A DNA stretch of 64,000 bases from Ruminococcus sp. (GTDB taxonomy: Bacteria; Bacillota; Clostridia; Oscillospirales; Ruminococcaceae). Positions 44,955-53,707 of the stretch are shown here, one piece after another. The notes under the pieces were generated by a model. That model searched no databases. It was not told the DNA's origin and was given only the letters and a program-made list of their open reading frames with translations. The stretch covers positions 23,284 through 87,283 of the forward strand of contig JAFXNC010000050.1 of assembly GCA_017529875.1 (NCBI GenBank). The letters run 5' to 3'. Numbering within the stretch: position 1 is the first letter of the stretch; every line of letters begins with the position of its first letter. The translations under genes were made by a program, and so were the position numbers.

Positions 44955-47333
44955 TCACCTCCGGAGCATTTCGGTTATTTCTGTGTCCAGCTTTCTTGCA
45001 AAGCCGTAAAGCGTCTCGTCCACCGCCTGCTGATAGAGCAGGTCGTCGCCCGCGGTATCGTAGAGCGCCGCCACGGTCTCGGCAGTGTCGGATATCTCCC
45101 GGGGGGTAAAGTAGCTGAAGGCCAGCCTCATGGAGGGGAGTATCCCGATGAAATCCTCCTGGCTCATGGAGGTCAGCAGCTCGTCGGTGAGCCGCAGGAA
45201 ATCGTTCTCCGCAAAGACGATATCCCTCGCTGTGGAGAACAGCCCTTTCAGGTACTCCGCACCCTGCTTCTTGACCTCGGTGGAGCCTCTGAGATAGCCC
45301 CGCATGGCGGCCTCGGCCTCGGACTGGTTTTCAGGCTCGATGGCGCAGAGCAGCCCCATTGCCGCGCCGAATATCGCGGGATGCTTGTCGGGGCGGAGGC
45401 AGAGTTCTTCGAGAGCCTGAGTGAACATGGGGCGCCGGTCTGTCAGCAGCGAATCCGTCAGCGCGAAGAGCCTGCGCATCACAGAGCAGACCTCCTCCGA
45501 CTGTTCGTCAGGCGCCCCGGACATAGCAGGCAGCATCAGCACAAGCTTGTCGAATGACCTGGTCAGCAGCGGCAGTATGGTCTCGTCCTCGTATTCGTAG
45601 AGGCGTTTGAGCTCCAGCAGCGTCCTGAAATGCCCCAGAGCCCGCCCCACCGAGAAGAAGTCTCCGTCGGAGGCGGCGATGCGGGTGAGGCAGTCGCTTT
45701 CGCTGTCTATGCTAATGCCCATGAGGAAACACTCCACCGCCGCGTGAGCGGCCTCGTCAAGGCGGTCGGCGGTGGCGAGGATGCGCCGGATGATGTTGGT
45801 GCAGGCCTCCTCTATGGTGAAACCCTCAGGGGTAAGGTCTATGAGCGACGCATCGACGCCGGGGGAGCGGCGGTATTTCCATTCCTCCCTCACGCGGCTG
45901 CGGTCGCGGCTGTGATGCAGGTCGGGGCCTTTGAGCCGCTCGCAGAAGCCGGTCTCCAAAAACCTCATCCTGTGCATGAACCGGCTCAGGGGCAGCCCCT
46001 TTGCGGTGGTGAACAGGGCACATTCCAGCTCCCTGGGAGCTGCGATATCAGGCTTTATCCGCAGCAGGGCGCACTGTTTCTCGAAGTCGGCTATCAGCGG
46101 CGGGGTATGGGCGCTGTCGCCGATCTTGCCCACGCCGTCCCCCACCGCAAGGCGCCTGAGTATGTCCAGCGGCATGGAGGAGGAGACGGTCTTCTCGCCC
46201 TTGATAAAGGCCGAGGTCACGCCGTCGGTAAGCTCGTACATTCCGCTCTCACGGATGCCCCGCAGGGCGGCAAGTCCGCTCATAAGGGTCCTGGCGGCGG
46301 TGATGTCCGCTATCGACACCGCTATGTCCTGCTTGGCGGCGGTACGCGCAGCCTTGACCAGCAGGGTGAGGGTGCAGTCGTCGTATACCCCCTCCGGGCT
46401 GCCGGAGGACAGGAGCTTTTTGAAAACGCTGTCATAGAACCCCGGAAAGCTCATGCCCGAGGCATAGCCGTGCAGCGAGTCCGCGGCGCGGTAGGAGTAG
46501 GCGGCGGGAAAGCAGCCTGTGCAGTCGGCGGGTATGCGGTGGAGCTTCACCGGTGGGATAGCTTTGGCTTTCAGCAGCTCAGCCAGCCCCGCCGTGTGAA
46601 AGCCTCCTGTGACGACGAGTACCCGGCTGTGGGTCTTCATGGCCTCCCGGATGTTGGCTGCCATGAACTGCTCTCTGGCATGGGTGCCGTCGGCGGTGAG
46701 CTCCGCGTCGGGGGTGGCGCTGCGCACCAGAGTGCAGTAGGTCACCAGCTGCTTGTAGAAATCCCCGGTGCTCAGCCGCAGCCCCTCTATCTCGAAGTAC
46801 TTCTCCCAGAATTCCTCGAAGCTGCGCACGTTGGTCTTGCCGCAGAGCCGCTTGAAGTAGTCCTCCCGGACAAGGCGCCCGTCGTCGGCGTAGTTCTGCT
46901 TTTCCTTGCTCAGCAGGCCGCTGTCCCCCTGGGTGTTTATGAGTATCTCGCAGTAGGGCAGGTCGATGAAGTGGGCTTCGATACCCGCATCGGCGGCGGC
47001 TCTCATGGCATTGTACTCCGGCGATGAGAACAGGAAAGGGTAGTAGCAGCTGTGGTCGGCGGCATCCTCCGAGACCAGCTTTTTCTTGTCCTTGTAGTAG
47101 TAGTAGATGGCGCAGGGCGGCTGGGTCAGCTCTCCCGCCAGTACCGGGATGAGCTCATCCGCGTCCCTCGGCCCCTCTATCAGTATGACCTGCGGCTGAT
47201 AGAGCTGCACCGTTTTCAGCAGATGCCAGGAGCAGACCGGGCTGTGGTGGCGCACCGGGAACAGCAGCACTGGGGCGCTGATATCGAAGGGTATTATTTC
47301 AGCTGCTTCGCTGAGCTGAGGTATTCTTTCCAT
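44955..47333 (-). CDS. DUF5682 protein (TraB/ChaN-like fold suggested)
   Basis: 792 residues. FPVRHHSPVCSWHLL at residues 26-40, VILIEGPRDADEL at 49-61, MAANIREA near 224-231 and VVTGGFHTAGL at 240-250 are the family's conserved blocks; the order RHH, E-G-P, R/M-A-A, G-F-H is that of the TraB/ChaN/EreA-like superfamily, whose His and Glu bind metal or act in catalysis. The second half is helical. Corresponds to E. coli YehM. Overlaps the MoxR gene by 40 bp. Confidence 0.82.
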   Translation of the reverse strand: MERIPQLSEAAEIIPFDISAPVLLFPVRHHSPVCSWHLLKTVQLYQPQVILIEGPRDADELIPVLAGELTQPPCAIYYYYKDKKKLVSEDAADHSCYYPFLFSSPEYNAMRAAADAGIEAHFIDLPYCEILINTQGDSGLLSKEKQNYADDGRLVREDYFKRLCGKTNVRSFEEFWEKYFEIEGLRLSTGDFYKQLVTYCTLVRSATPDAELTADGTHAREQFMAANIREAMKTHSRVLVVTGGFHTAGLAELLKAKAIPPVKLHRIPADCTGCFPAAYSYRAADSLHGYASGMSFPGFYDSVFKKLLSSGSPEGVYDDCTLTLLVKAARTAAKQDIAVSIADITAARTLMSGLAALRGIRESGMYELTDGVTSAFIKGEKTVSSSMPLDILRRLAVGDGVGKIGDSAHTPPLIADFEKQCALLRIKPDIAAPRELECALFTTAKGLPLSRFMHRMRFLETGFCERLKGPDLHHSRDRSRVREEWKYRRSPGVDASLIDLTPEGFTIEEACTNIIRRILATADRLDEAAHAAVECFLMGISIDSESDCLTRIAASDGDFFSVGRALGHFRTLLELKRLYEYEDETILPLLTRSFDKLVLMLPAMSGAPDEQSEEVCSVMRRLFALTDSLLTDRRPMFTQALEELCLRPDKHPAIFGAAMGLLCAIEPENQSEAEAAMRGYLRGSTEVKKQGAEYLKGLFSTARDIVFAENDFLRLTDELLTSMSQEDFIGILPSMRLAFSYFTPREISDTAETVAALYDTAGDDLLYQQAVDETLYGFARKLDTEITEMLRR

Positions 47334-48394
47334 AAGTCACCAGCCTTGCTTTTTTCCTTTGAAACTGTTCTGAAATAGCCCCGGAGCTTTTCGAGGTCGT
47401 CGCGGTTCTCCTTGCAGACCGCCCCGAGAAGGCTCTCGGTAAGTACTGCGGGCTCGATGCGTCCGCTGCCGTAGTACCAGGCATGGCACAGCGCCTGATA
47501 GTATACCGACACCGCCTCGGCGGTGCTCATGACGGCGGCGGGCTTTTCCACCACAGTGCCTTCGGAGGTCATGCCCTCCCGCAGCTCATGGTAGGTGACT
47601 GCCAGCAGCTCCGCCACGTCGGTGTCCACAGGGCAGTCGATGTGTCCGGCGGCAGCCATATCCTCCGCCTCACGAATGATTATCTCTTTTTCAAGGCGCA
47701 CGTCCGCCACAGGCTGCACCGTCTCGAAGTTGAAACGCCTTTTCAGCGCCCCCGACATCTCGTTTACGCCCTTGTCACGGGTGTTGGCGGTGCCGATTAT
47801 GTTGAAGCCCGGCCTTGCCAGCACAAGCCCCTCGTCCCCCAGCTCCGGGATGTTGAGTATCTGGTCGGACATCACCGAGATCAGGCTGTCCTGGATCTCG
47901 GCAGGGGTACGGGTTATCTCCTCAAAGCGGGCGAATATGCCCTTCTCCATGCCGATGAGCAGCGGCGAGGGCATCAGCGCCTGACGGCAGGGTCCCTTGG
48001 AGAGCAGCAGGGCGTAGTTCCAGCTGTACTTTATCATATCCTCGGTGGTGCCGGCGGTGCCTTGTACTGTGTTGGTGGATACCCCGCAGCAGGCCGCCGA
48101 AAGCAGCTCCGAGAGCATGGTCTTGGCGGTACCCGGCTCCCCGACGAGCATCAGTCCCCGGGAGCCTGCAAGGGTGATGATCGCACGCTCCACCAAAGCG
48201 TCGTTGCCGTAGAACTTCCGCTTGATCTTGACCTTGCCCTCCGGGGTTTCGAGAGTTCCCCCCAGGATGAACAGCCGCACAGCGGCGGGGGAAAGTTTCC
48301 AGTTCTCGGGACGGCGTCCGTGGTCGTTGGCTCTGAGAAGGTCAAGTTCTTCCTTGCAGCGCACCTCGACGGGCGGCTTGATATACTGCTCCAT
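47294..48394 (-). CDS. MoxR-family AAA+ ATPase
   Basis: 366 residues. Walker A GEPGTAKT at 85-92; the Walker B position reads ARFEEITR, with Glu in place of the first Asp, as is usual in this YehL-type branch; sensor 1 in IIGTANTRD and an arginine finger in LKRRFNFE. AAA+ MoxR proteins act with a VWA partner to remodel a target protein or insert metal. First gene of the five-gene operon; ATG 48394 is preceded by AAAAAGGAG, and a promoter lies 59 bp upstream. Confidence 0.9.
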   Translation of the reverse strand: MEQYIKPPVEVRCKEELDLLRANDHGRRPENWKLSPAAVRLFILGGTLETPEGKVKIKRKFYGNDALVERAIITLAGSRGLMLVGEPGTAKTMLSELLSAACCGVSTNTVQGTAGTTEDMIKYSWNYALLLSKGPCRQALMPSPLLIGMEKGIFARFEEITRTPAEIQDSLISVMSDQILNIPELGDEGLVLARPGFNIIGTANTRDKGVNEMSGALKRRFNFETVQPVADVRLEKEIIIREAEDMAAAGHIDCPVDTDVAELLAVTYHELREGMTSEGTVVEKPAAVMSTAEAVSVYYQALCHAWYYGSGRIEPAVLTESLLGAVCKENRDDLEKLRGYFRTVSKEKSKAGDLWKEYLSSAKQLK

Positions 48395-48452
48395 AGTTTT
48401 TACTCCTTTTTAGTCTTAGTCGCGGGCGTTTACCGCCTCACCTGATACATCA

Positions 48453-48481
48453 ATTATACCGCAAATCGCCGGAAAAATCAA
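48453..48481 (-). promoter_or_regulatory. Promoter of the MoxR-VWA operon
   Basis: Minus strand TTGATT (48476-48481), 17-bp spacer, TATAAT (48453-48458). Confidence 0.7.
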
Positions 48482-48523
48482 GAGCTTTTCAACAAGAGTA
48501 CCAAAAACTGGACTGCAAATGCA

Positions 48524-48560
48524 TAAAAAAACCCCGGCAAGCAGGCGGGCTGTGCCGGGG
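48524..48560 (-). terminator. Terminator of the Na/Pi symporter gene
   Basis: CCCCGGCA (48532-48539) pairs with TGCCGGGG (48553-48560); eight T follow on the minus strand. Confidence 0.88.
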
Positions 48561-48577
48561 ATCTATTATCGTTATAT

Positions 48578-50380
48578 TCAGCTGTTCTGCGCCTGTGCGG
48601 AGGACTGGCTGAGCTTGGGGAGCATGGAGAAATAGGCAGTGGAGAAGTCCTTGTAGAGCCTGCGGAAGGTCTCGTCGTTCTCCTTGACCTCGTTCCAGTA
48701 GCCGTGGATCTCGGTCTTTTCCTCGATCTCGATGATGCAGCCCGCGATGTTGGAGCAGTGGTCGGAGATGCGCTCCAGGTTTATGAGTATATCCTGGAAG
48801 ATATACCCCAGCTCCACGGTACACTGACCTGCCTGAAGGCGGTCGATGTGGCGGTTCTTCAGCTCGATTATCAGCTTGTCCACAACCTCCTCAAGGGGCT
48901 CTACCCGGTGGGCAAGGGCGAGGTCGTCGTCGATATAGGCTCTGATAGCGGTATGGATGTTCTCGTCTATGGCGGCGCAGATGACGTTCATTTCAAGGCT
49001 GCCGTCCTCGGAGAAGTGATAGTCTTTATCTTTAAGCTCCTTAGCCGACTCGATAAGGTTGACTGCGTGGTCGGAGATGCGCTCCAGGTTTCCGATAATG
49101 TGCATCATCTTGGAGACCTTGCGGTTATCCGCGGAGCTGACGCTGGCCTTGGAGATCTTCACCAGATACGACCCCAGCCTGTCCTCATAGCGGTCTATGA
49201 GCTGCTCGCCGGCTATGACCTTGTCGGAGAGCTTTTCATCGTATTTTTGCAGCACATAAAGTGCGTCGCAGATCGTGTCCTCGGTGTGTCTTGCCATCTG
49301 GATGGCTGCGCCGCGGCAGGCCTCGACGGCAACGGAGGGGATCTTGAACAGGTTCATATCCAGCTGAGGCTCGTCCTCGGCAGGAGCTTCCTCCTCCTTG
49401 TCCCGGACGATCTTCGTGGAGAGCTTGACCAGCTGATTGGAGAAAGGCATGAGTATCAGGGTGATGACGATATTGAATATCGAGTGACCGATAGCTATGC
49501 CCACGGGGGTGATGGTCTCGTTGAAGAAGTCCTTGGCGACGGTGGCTTCGAGCAGCAGGGTGACTGGCAGCACTATGCACACGCCGATGAGCTTGATGAG
49601 GATATGTATGGTAGCCACGCGCTTGGCGTTCTTCTTGACGCCGATACTGGAGATAAGGGCGGTGACGCAGGTGCCGATGTTGAGACCCATGATAAGGGGT
49701 GCCGCCATGCCGACGGTGAGGGCTCCGGTGGATGAAAATGCCTGCATGATACCGATAGAGGCTGCGGAGCTCTGTATCACACCGGTAAAGGCCGCGCCCA
49801 CCAGCACGCCCAGCAGGGGGTTCTTGAAGGCCACCAGCATACTCTGGAAGCTCTCGCTCTCTGCGAGGGGCTCAACTGCGCCGGACATGAGCATCATGCC
49901 GGTCATGAGTATGGAGAAGCCCAGCATTATGGAGCCGATATCCTTCTTCTTGCTCTTTTTGGACAGCATGATGAGCATGATGCCCGCCAGTGCCACCAGA
50001 GGCGAGAAGGAGGAGGGTTTCAGCAATTTAAGGAAGAAGTTATCGCCCTTGATGCCGGAAAGGCTGAGGATCCAGGCGGTGAGGGTGGTGCCGATATCGG
50101 CGCCGAAACAGACCGCCACGGTCTGTTCGAGCTGCATGATGCCGGAATTGACGAGACCCACCAGCATTACCGTCACAGCGGACGAAGACTGTATCGCGAT
50201 CGTGATGCCCATACCCAGCAGGAGGCTTTTGAGCTTGCTTGAAGTGATCTTGCGAAGCGCCGACTCGAGCCTGCCGCCCGTGAGCTTTTCGAGGCTTGAC
50301 GACATTACGTTCATTCCGTACAGGAAAAAGGCAAGTCCGCCGAGCATTGTAAACACGGAGAAGATGTCAAAGGTTTCCAT
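48578..50380 (-). CDS. Na/phosphate cotransporter with PhoU-like domain
   Basis: 600 residues. Nine or so membrane segments with the two inverted Q-S-S-S/A repeats of the NaPi-II family (GITIAIQSSSAVTVML and FTGVIQSSAASIGIM), GADIGTTLTAW and LNIGTCVTALIS. Residues about 350-590 are helical PhoU-like repeats (MARHTEDTICDALYV, ANLERISDHAVNLIES-like) typical of the YjbB/NptA subgroup. Imports or exports phosphate with sodium. Divergent to a two-component system. Confidence 0.92.
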   Translation of the reverse strand: METFDIFSVFTMLGGLAFFLYGMNVMSSSLEKLTGGRLESALRKITSSKLKSLLLGMGITIAIQSSSAVTVMLVGLVNSGIMQLEQTVAVCFGADIGTTLTAWILSLSGIKGDNFFLKLLKPSSFSPLVALAGIMLIMLSKKSKKKDIGSIMLGFSILMTGMMLMSGAVEPLAESESFQSMLVAFKNPLLGVLVGAAFTGVIQSSAASIGIMQAFSSTGALTVGMAAPLIMGLNIGTCVTALISSIGVKKNAKRVATIHILIKLIGVCIVLPVTLLLEATVAKDFFNETITPVGIAIGHSIFNIVITLILMPFSNQLVKLSTKIVRDKEEEAPAEDEPQLDMNLFKIPSVAVEACRGAAIQMARHTEDTICDALYVLQKYDEKLSDKVIAGEQLIDRYEDRLGSYLVKISKASVSSADNRKVSKMMHIIGNLERISDHAVNLIESAKELKDKDYHFSEDGSLEMNVICAAIDENIHTAIRAYIDDDLALAHRVEPLEEVVDKLIIELKNRHIDRLQAGQCTVELGYIFQDILINLERISDHCSNIAGCIIEIEEKTEIHGYWNEVKENDETFRRLYKDFSTAYFSMLPKLSQSSAQAQNS

Positions 50381-50471
50381 AAGAATATTCCTTTCGATCG
50401 TTTGTTACAGCTTTCCGGCCGCCTGACCGGCATAACAAATCCCTTATATTATTTAACTATCTTACAGTTTA

Positions 50472-50500
50472 ATTATATCTGTGTCGGAGCCGATTGTCAA
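50472..50500 (-). promoter_or_regulatory. Exact-consensus promoter of the Na/Pi symporter
   Basis: Minus strand TTGACA (50495-50500), 17-bp spacer, TATAAT (50472-50477). Confidence 0.85.
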
Positions 50501-50602
50501 CCGGTAAACGATAATTCTCTGTAATGCCGAAAAACCGCGAAAAAAAGTCGGAGCTTTTAGGGGTTTTATCTCCGGGGGATACACGACTTCGTTAATCGTA
50601 TG

Positions 50603-50656
50603 TTCATAGTTTCTTTATGTAAAATTTAGGTAGTTTTTAAGTTAATGGTTTATAAT
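50603..50656 (+). promoter_or_regulatory. Promoter of two-component system 2 with 11-bp TTTADG repeats
   Basis: Direct repeats with 11-bp period: TTCATA (50603), TTTATG (50614), TTTAGG (50625), TTTAAG (50636), then TATAAT at 50651-50656 without a -35 box. The same pattern stands before the VTC gene at 53620-53673. Likely binding site of the response regulator at 50734, acting on itself. Confidence 0.65.
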
Positions 50657-50733
50657 TATTTAAAGTAGAGAGACCGTAAAAGAATATTCGCCTGGCGGGA
50701 TAATATCCCGCCAAAACAAAGGAGGCTGCCCGA

Positions 50734-51408
50734 ATGAGACTGTTACTTGCCGAAGACGAGCACGAGCTTTCAAACGCGCTCTGTGCCATACTCAAACACA
50801 ACAACTATTCCGTGGACGCGGTCTATGACGGTGCCGAGGCCTACGCCTACGGCAGGACAGGCGACTACGACGGCATCGTCCTGGACCTGATGATGCCCAA
50901 GATGAACGGCATCGAGGTGCTCAGAAAGCTCCGGGCCGAGGGCGTGAACTCGCCGGTGCTGATACTCACCGCAAAATCCGAGACCGACGACAAGATCACC
51001 GGCCTGGACGCCGGTGCCGACGACTATCTGACCAAGCCCTTTTCAATGGGGGAGCTGCTGGCGCGTATCAGAGCCATGACCCGCCGCAAGGCGGATTTCG
51101 CCCCCAACCTGCTTGAAACGGGCAACGTCACCCTGAGCCGGGAGACCTTCGACCTCAAAGGCCCCAAGGACACCCTGCGCCTGAGCTCGAAGGAGTTCCA
51201 GCTGCTTGAAATGCTGATGATGAACAAGAACCAGCTCATCTCCACCGAGCGTTTCATGGAGAAGATCTGGGGCTACGACTCCGAGGCGGAGATCAATGTG
51301 GTGTGGGTGTATATCTCCTACCTGCGCAAAAAGCTCTCCCAGATCGGCGCCGATATCGAGATCAGAGCCACAAGGGGCGTGGGTTATTCGCTGGTGAACA
51401 AGGACTGA
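50734..51408 (+). CDS. OmpR-family response regulator (system 2)
   Basis: 224 residues. Receiver with AEDEHE, phospho-acceptor Asp51 in VLDLMMPKMNG, and TKPFSMGELL; C-terminal winged helix with LSSKEFQLLEMLMMNKNQLIS and RGVGYSLVNKD. AAAGGAGG precedes ATG 50734. Operon with the kinase at 51442 and the carbamoyltransferase-like gene. Confidence 0.95.
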   Translation: MRLLLAEDEHELSNALCAILKHNNYSVDAVYDGAEAYAYGRTGDYDGIVLDLMMPKMNGIEVLRKLRAEGVNSPVLILTAKSETDDKITGLDAGADDYLTKPFSMGELLARIRAMTRRKADFAPNLLETGNVTLSRETFDLKGPKDTLRLSSKEFQLLEMLMMNKNQLISTERFMEKIWGYDSEAEINVVWVYISYLRKKLSQIGADIEIRATRGVGYSLVNKD

Positions 51409-51441
51409 GCAGCGGCGCCGTGCCGCTTTGAGGATCAGACT

Positions 51442-52752
51442 ATGATAAAAAAATTACAGCGCAAATTCATACTGATCACCGCCGCATCGCTGTTTATCGT
51501 GCTGGCGGTGGTCGCTGCGTCTATAAATATAATAAACAACTACCAGCTCAAAAAGAACGAGGACGAGATCATTGATATGCTCTGCGGCGCGGGCGGAAAG
51601 TTCCCCGACCTGTTCCGGGACACCATGCCCCCCGACGACAAGGAGTTCGGCGGCGACCGTATGCCGGACGAAAAGGTCTTCGAGAACAGCAAGGAGTTTG
51701 AGGAGCGCCGCGACCGTTTCCGCAACAGCAAGAACATCAACGAGGAGACCAGCTATCAGACCCGGTATTTCGTTGTATACTATGATATATACGACGAGAT
51801 ACAGAAAGTAGACGTCAGCCACATCGCCGCCGTTGACAGCGATCAGGCCAAGGAGCTTGCAAACGAAGTGCTTGCAGGTGAAAGCGAGCAGGGCAGGACA
51901 GGCAACTACCGCTATGTGATCACCGGCTCCGACTCCGGCAAGATGGTGCTGTTCCTTGACGTGAGGAACAACGATTCTACAAAGAGCCGGTTTTTGCTGA
52001 TCTCCATAGCCATCTCGGTGGCAAGCTGGGTCATCGTTATGGTGCTGGTCATATTGCTGTCCCGCCGGGTGGTAAAGCCCGTCAGCGCGGCCTATGAAAA
52101 GCAAAAGCAGTTCATCACCGACGCCAGCCACGAGATCAAGACACCCCTTGCCATAATCTCCGCCAACACCGAGGTAATAGAGATGACCTCCGAGCCCAGC
52201 GAGTGGACAGAGAGCACCAAGAACCAGATCAAGCGCCTTGACGGCCTGGTGAAAGACCTGATGCGCCTGTCACGAATGGACGGCGAGCAGAAGCATACCG
52301 AGTTTGTCGAATTCGACCTCTCCGAGGAGACCGCCAAGGCCGCCGCAGAGTTCGAGGCGCCCGCACGCACTCATAACGAGAGCTTTGAGCTGGATATCGA
52401 CGAGGACATAAAGATCGTGGGTGACAGCGCACAGATAAGACAGCTGGTGGGCATCTTCTGCGACAACGCCGTCAAGTACTGCGACGAGGGCGGCACTATC
52501 ACAGTAAGCCTCAAACCTCATCATAAGGGCTGCCGCCTTGCCGTCACCAATGACTGTGCCGAGCCGCCCTCCGGCGATCTTTCGAGGCTCTTTGACCGCT
52601 TCTACCGGGCAGACGAAGCGCGTACACGCCAGGGCAGCGGCGGCTACGGCATCGGCCTTTCCATAGCCAAGGCCACCGCAGACGCGCACAAGGCAAAGAT
52701 TTCCTGCACCGCCGAAAACGGCAGGATAACCTTCGCCGTCACCTTCAAATAA
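51442..52752 (+). CDS. Sensor histidine kinase (system 2)
   Basis: 436 residues. Membrane segments at about 10-32 and 184-206, acidic extracytoplasmic domain between (DEIIDMLCGAGGKFPDLF, rich in Asp and Glu). No clear HAMP; short linker, then His230 in TDASHEIKTPLAI, N box IFCDNAVKYCDE, and GSGGYGIGLSIAKA. The sensor domain resembles nothing I recognise. Cotranscribed with the response regulator (33-bp gap). Confidence 0.93.
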   Translation: MIKKLQRKFILITAASLFIVLAVVAASINIINNYQLKKNEDEIIDMLCGAGGKFPDLFRDTMPPDDKEFGGDRMPDEKVFENSKEFEERRDRFRNSKNINEETSYQTRYFVVYYDIYDEIQKVDVSHIAAVDSDQAKELANEVLAGESEQGRTGNYRYVITGSDSGKMVLFLDVRNNDSTKSRFLLISIAISVASWVIVMVLVILLSRRVVKPVSAAYEKQKQFITDASHEIKTPLAIISANTEVIEMTSEPSEWTESTKNQIKRLDGLVKDLMRLSRMDGEQKHTEFVEFDLSEETAKAAAEFEAPARTHNESFELDIDEDIKIVGDSAQIRQLVGIFCDNAVKYCDEGGTITVSLKPHHKGCRLAVTNDCAEPPSGDLSRLFDRFYRADEARTRQGSGGYGIGLSIAKATADAHKAKISCTAENGRITFAVTFK

Positions 52753-52768
52753 CAGGAGCGAGTGGATA

Positions 52769-53605
52769 GTGAGGAATTTTATAAAGCTGACCGATCTCAC
52801 CGGGCAGGAGATCGCAAGAATATTTGAGACCGCCGACCGCCTCTCCGCAGGACAGCACAGCGATGCCCTCAAGGGCAGGACCGTGGTGATGTTCTTCCCG
52901 GAGTCCAGCATCAGGACGAGGGTGTCCTTTGAAAAGGGTATATACCAGCTGGGGGGACAGAGCATACTTTTCCCGCCGGAGGCTCTCGATAAAAGAGAAG
53001 CCCTCTGCGATGTGGCGGGGTATCTGAACAACTGGGCGGACATGGCAGTGATACGCCACAAGGATCCGGCAGTCATCGGGGAGTTTGCACGTCATGCACA
53101 GTTCCCGGTGATAAACGCCATGACATCAGTTGACCACCCCTGCGAGGTGCTGACGGATATGTACGCGCTGACGCGGCGTGATCCCGCACTTGCACAGGGG
53201 AGGTTCCTCTACGTGGGGGCGAATACCAACATCGGAAAGGCATGGAGGGAAGCCTCGGAGGTCTTCGGCTTTGAGCTGGAGCAGTGCTGTCCTCCGGGCT
53301 ATGAGGTGAGAGGCCTCACCGTCCGCCGTGATATCAGGGAGGCCGTCAGGGGCAAGAACGTGGTCTGCACCGACTCTCTCCCGGAAACAGCAAAAGAGGA
53401 TTTCAAAGACTTCCGGGTCACCGCTGAGATCATGGGTCTGGCTGCCCCCGGCGCGGTACTTGACCCCTGCCCGCCCTTTTACCGGGGCGAGGAGGTCTCC
53501 GCCGACGCAATAGATTCACCGTACTTTGTGGGCTGCGGCTTCAAGAAAGCTCTGCTGGAGATACAGCAGGCGATAATGCTTTGGTGCCTTGCCGGGGATC
53601 AGTGA
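52769..53605 (+). CDS. Ornithine/aspartate-carbamoyltransferase-like protein, divergent
   Basis: 278 residues from GTG 52769, shorter than typical OTCs (305-335). The carbamoyl-phosphate motif is S-I-R-T-R (residues 47-51, usual S-T-R-T-R) and the next motif is DHPCEVLTD (H-P-C kept, Q replaced by E). The usual W-x-S-M-G amino-acid-binding loop is missing (VVCTDSLPETA instead), and the H-C-L-P motif reads DPCPP. So the carbamoyl-phosphate site looks usable but the second substrate is unlikely to be plain ornithine. Lies 16 bp after the sensor kinase in the same operon, an odd place for a biosynthetic enzyme. Confidence 0.75.
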   Translation: MRNFIKLTDLTGQEIARIFETADRLSAGQHSDALKGRTVVMFFPESSIRTRVSFEKGIYQLGGQSILFPPEALDKREALCDVAGYLNNWADMAVIRHKDPAVIGEFARHAQFPVINAMTSVDHPCEVLTDMYALTRRDPALAQGRFLYVGANTNIGKAWREASEVFGFELEQCCPPGYEVRGLTVRRDIREAVRGKNVVCTDSLPETAKEDFKDFRVTAEIMGLAAPGAVLDPCPPFYRGEEVSADAIDSPYFVGCGFKKALLEIQQAIMLWCLAGDQ

Positions 53606-53619
53606 CCGGCGCTCAGGTT

Positions 53620-53673
53620 TTCATCTGTTTTTCACATTCGCTTTAAGTGAGTTTAAGGTGAGCACAGTATACT
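53620..53673 (+). promoter_or_regulatory. Promoter of the VTC-DUF4956 operon with repeats like those of system 2
   Basis: TTCATC (53620), TTCACA (53631), TTTAAG (53642), TTTAAG (53652), then TATACT at 53668-53673 and no -35 box. Spacing 11, 11, 10 bp, with the last TTTAAG ending 10 bp before the -10, against 9 bp in the 50603 promoter. Confidence 0.65.
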
Positions 53674-53707
53674 GTATATCAGAGAAGTAAAAGAGGGAGT
53701 TGATGTT

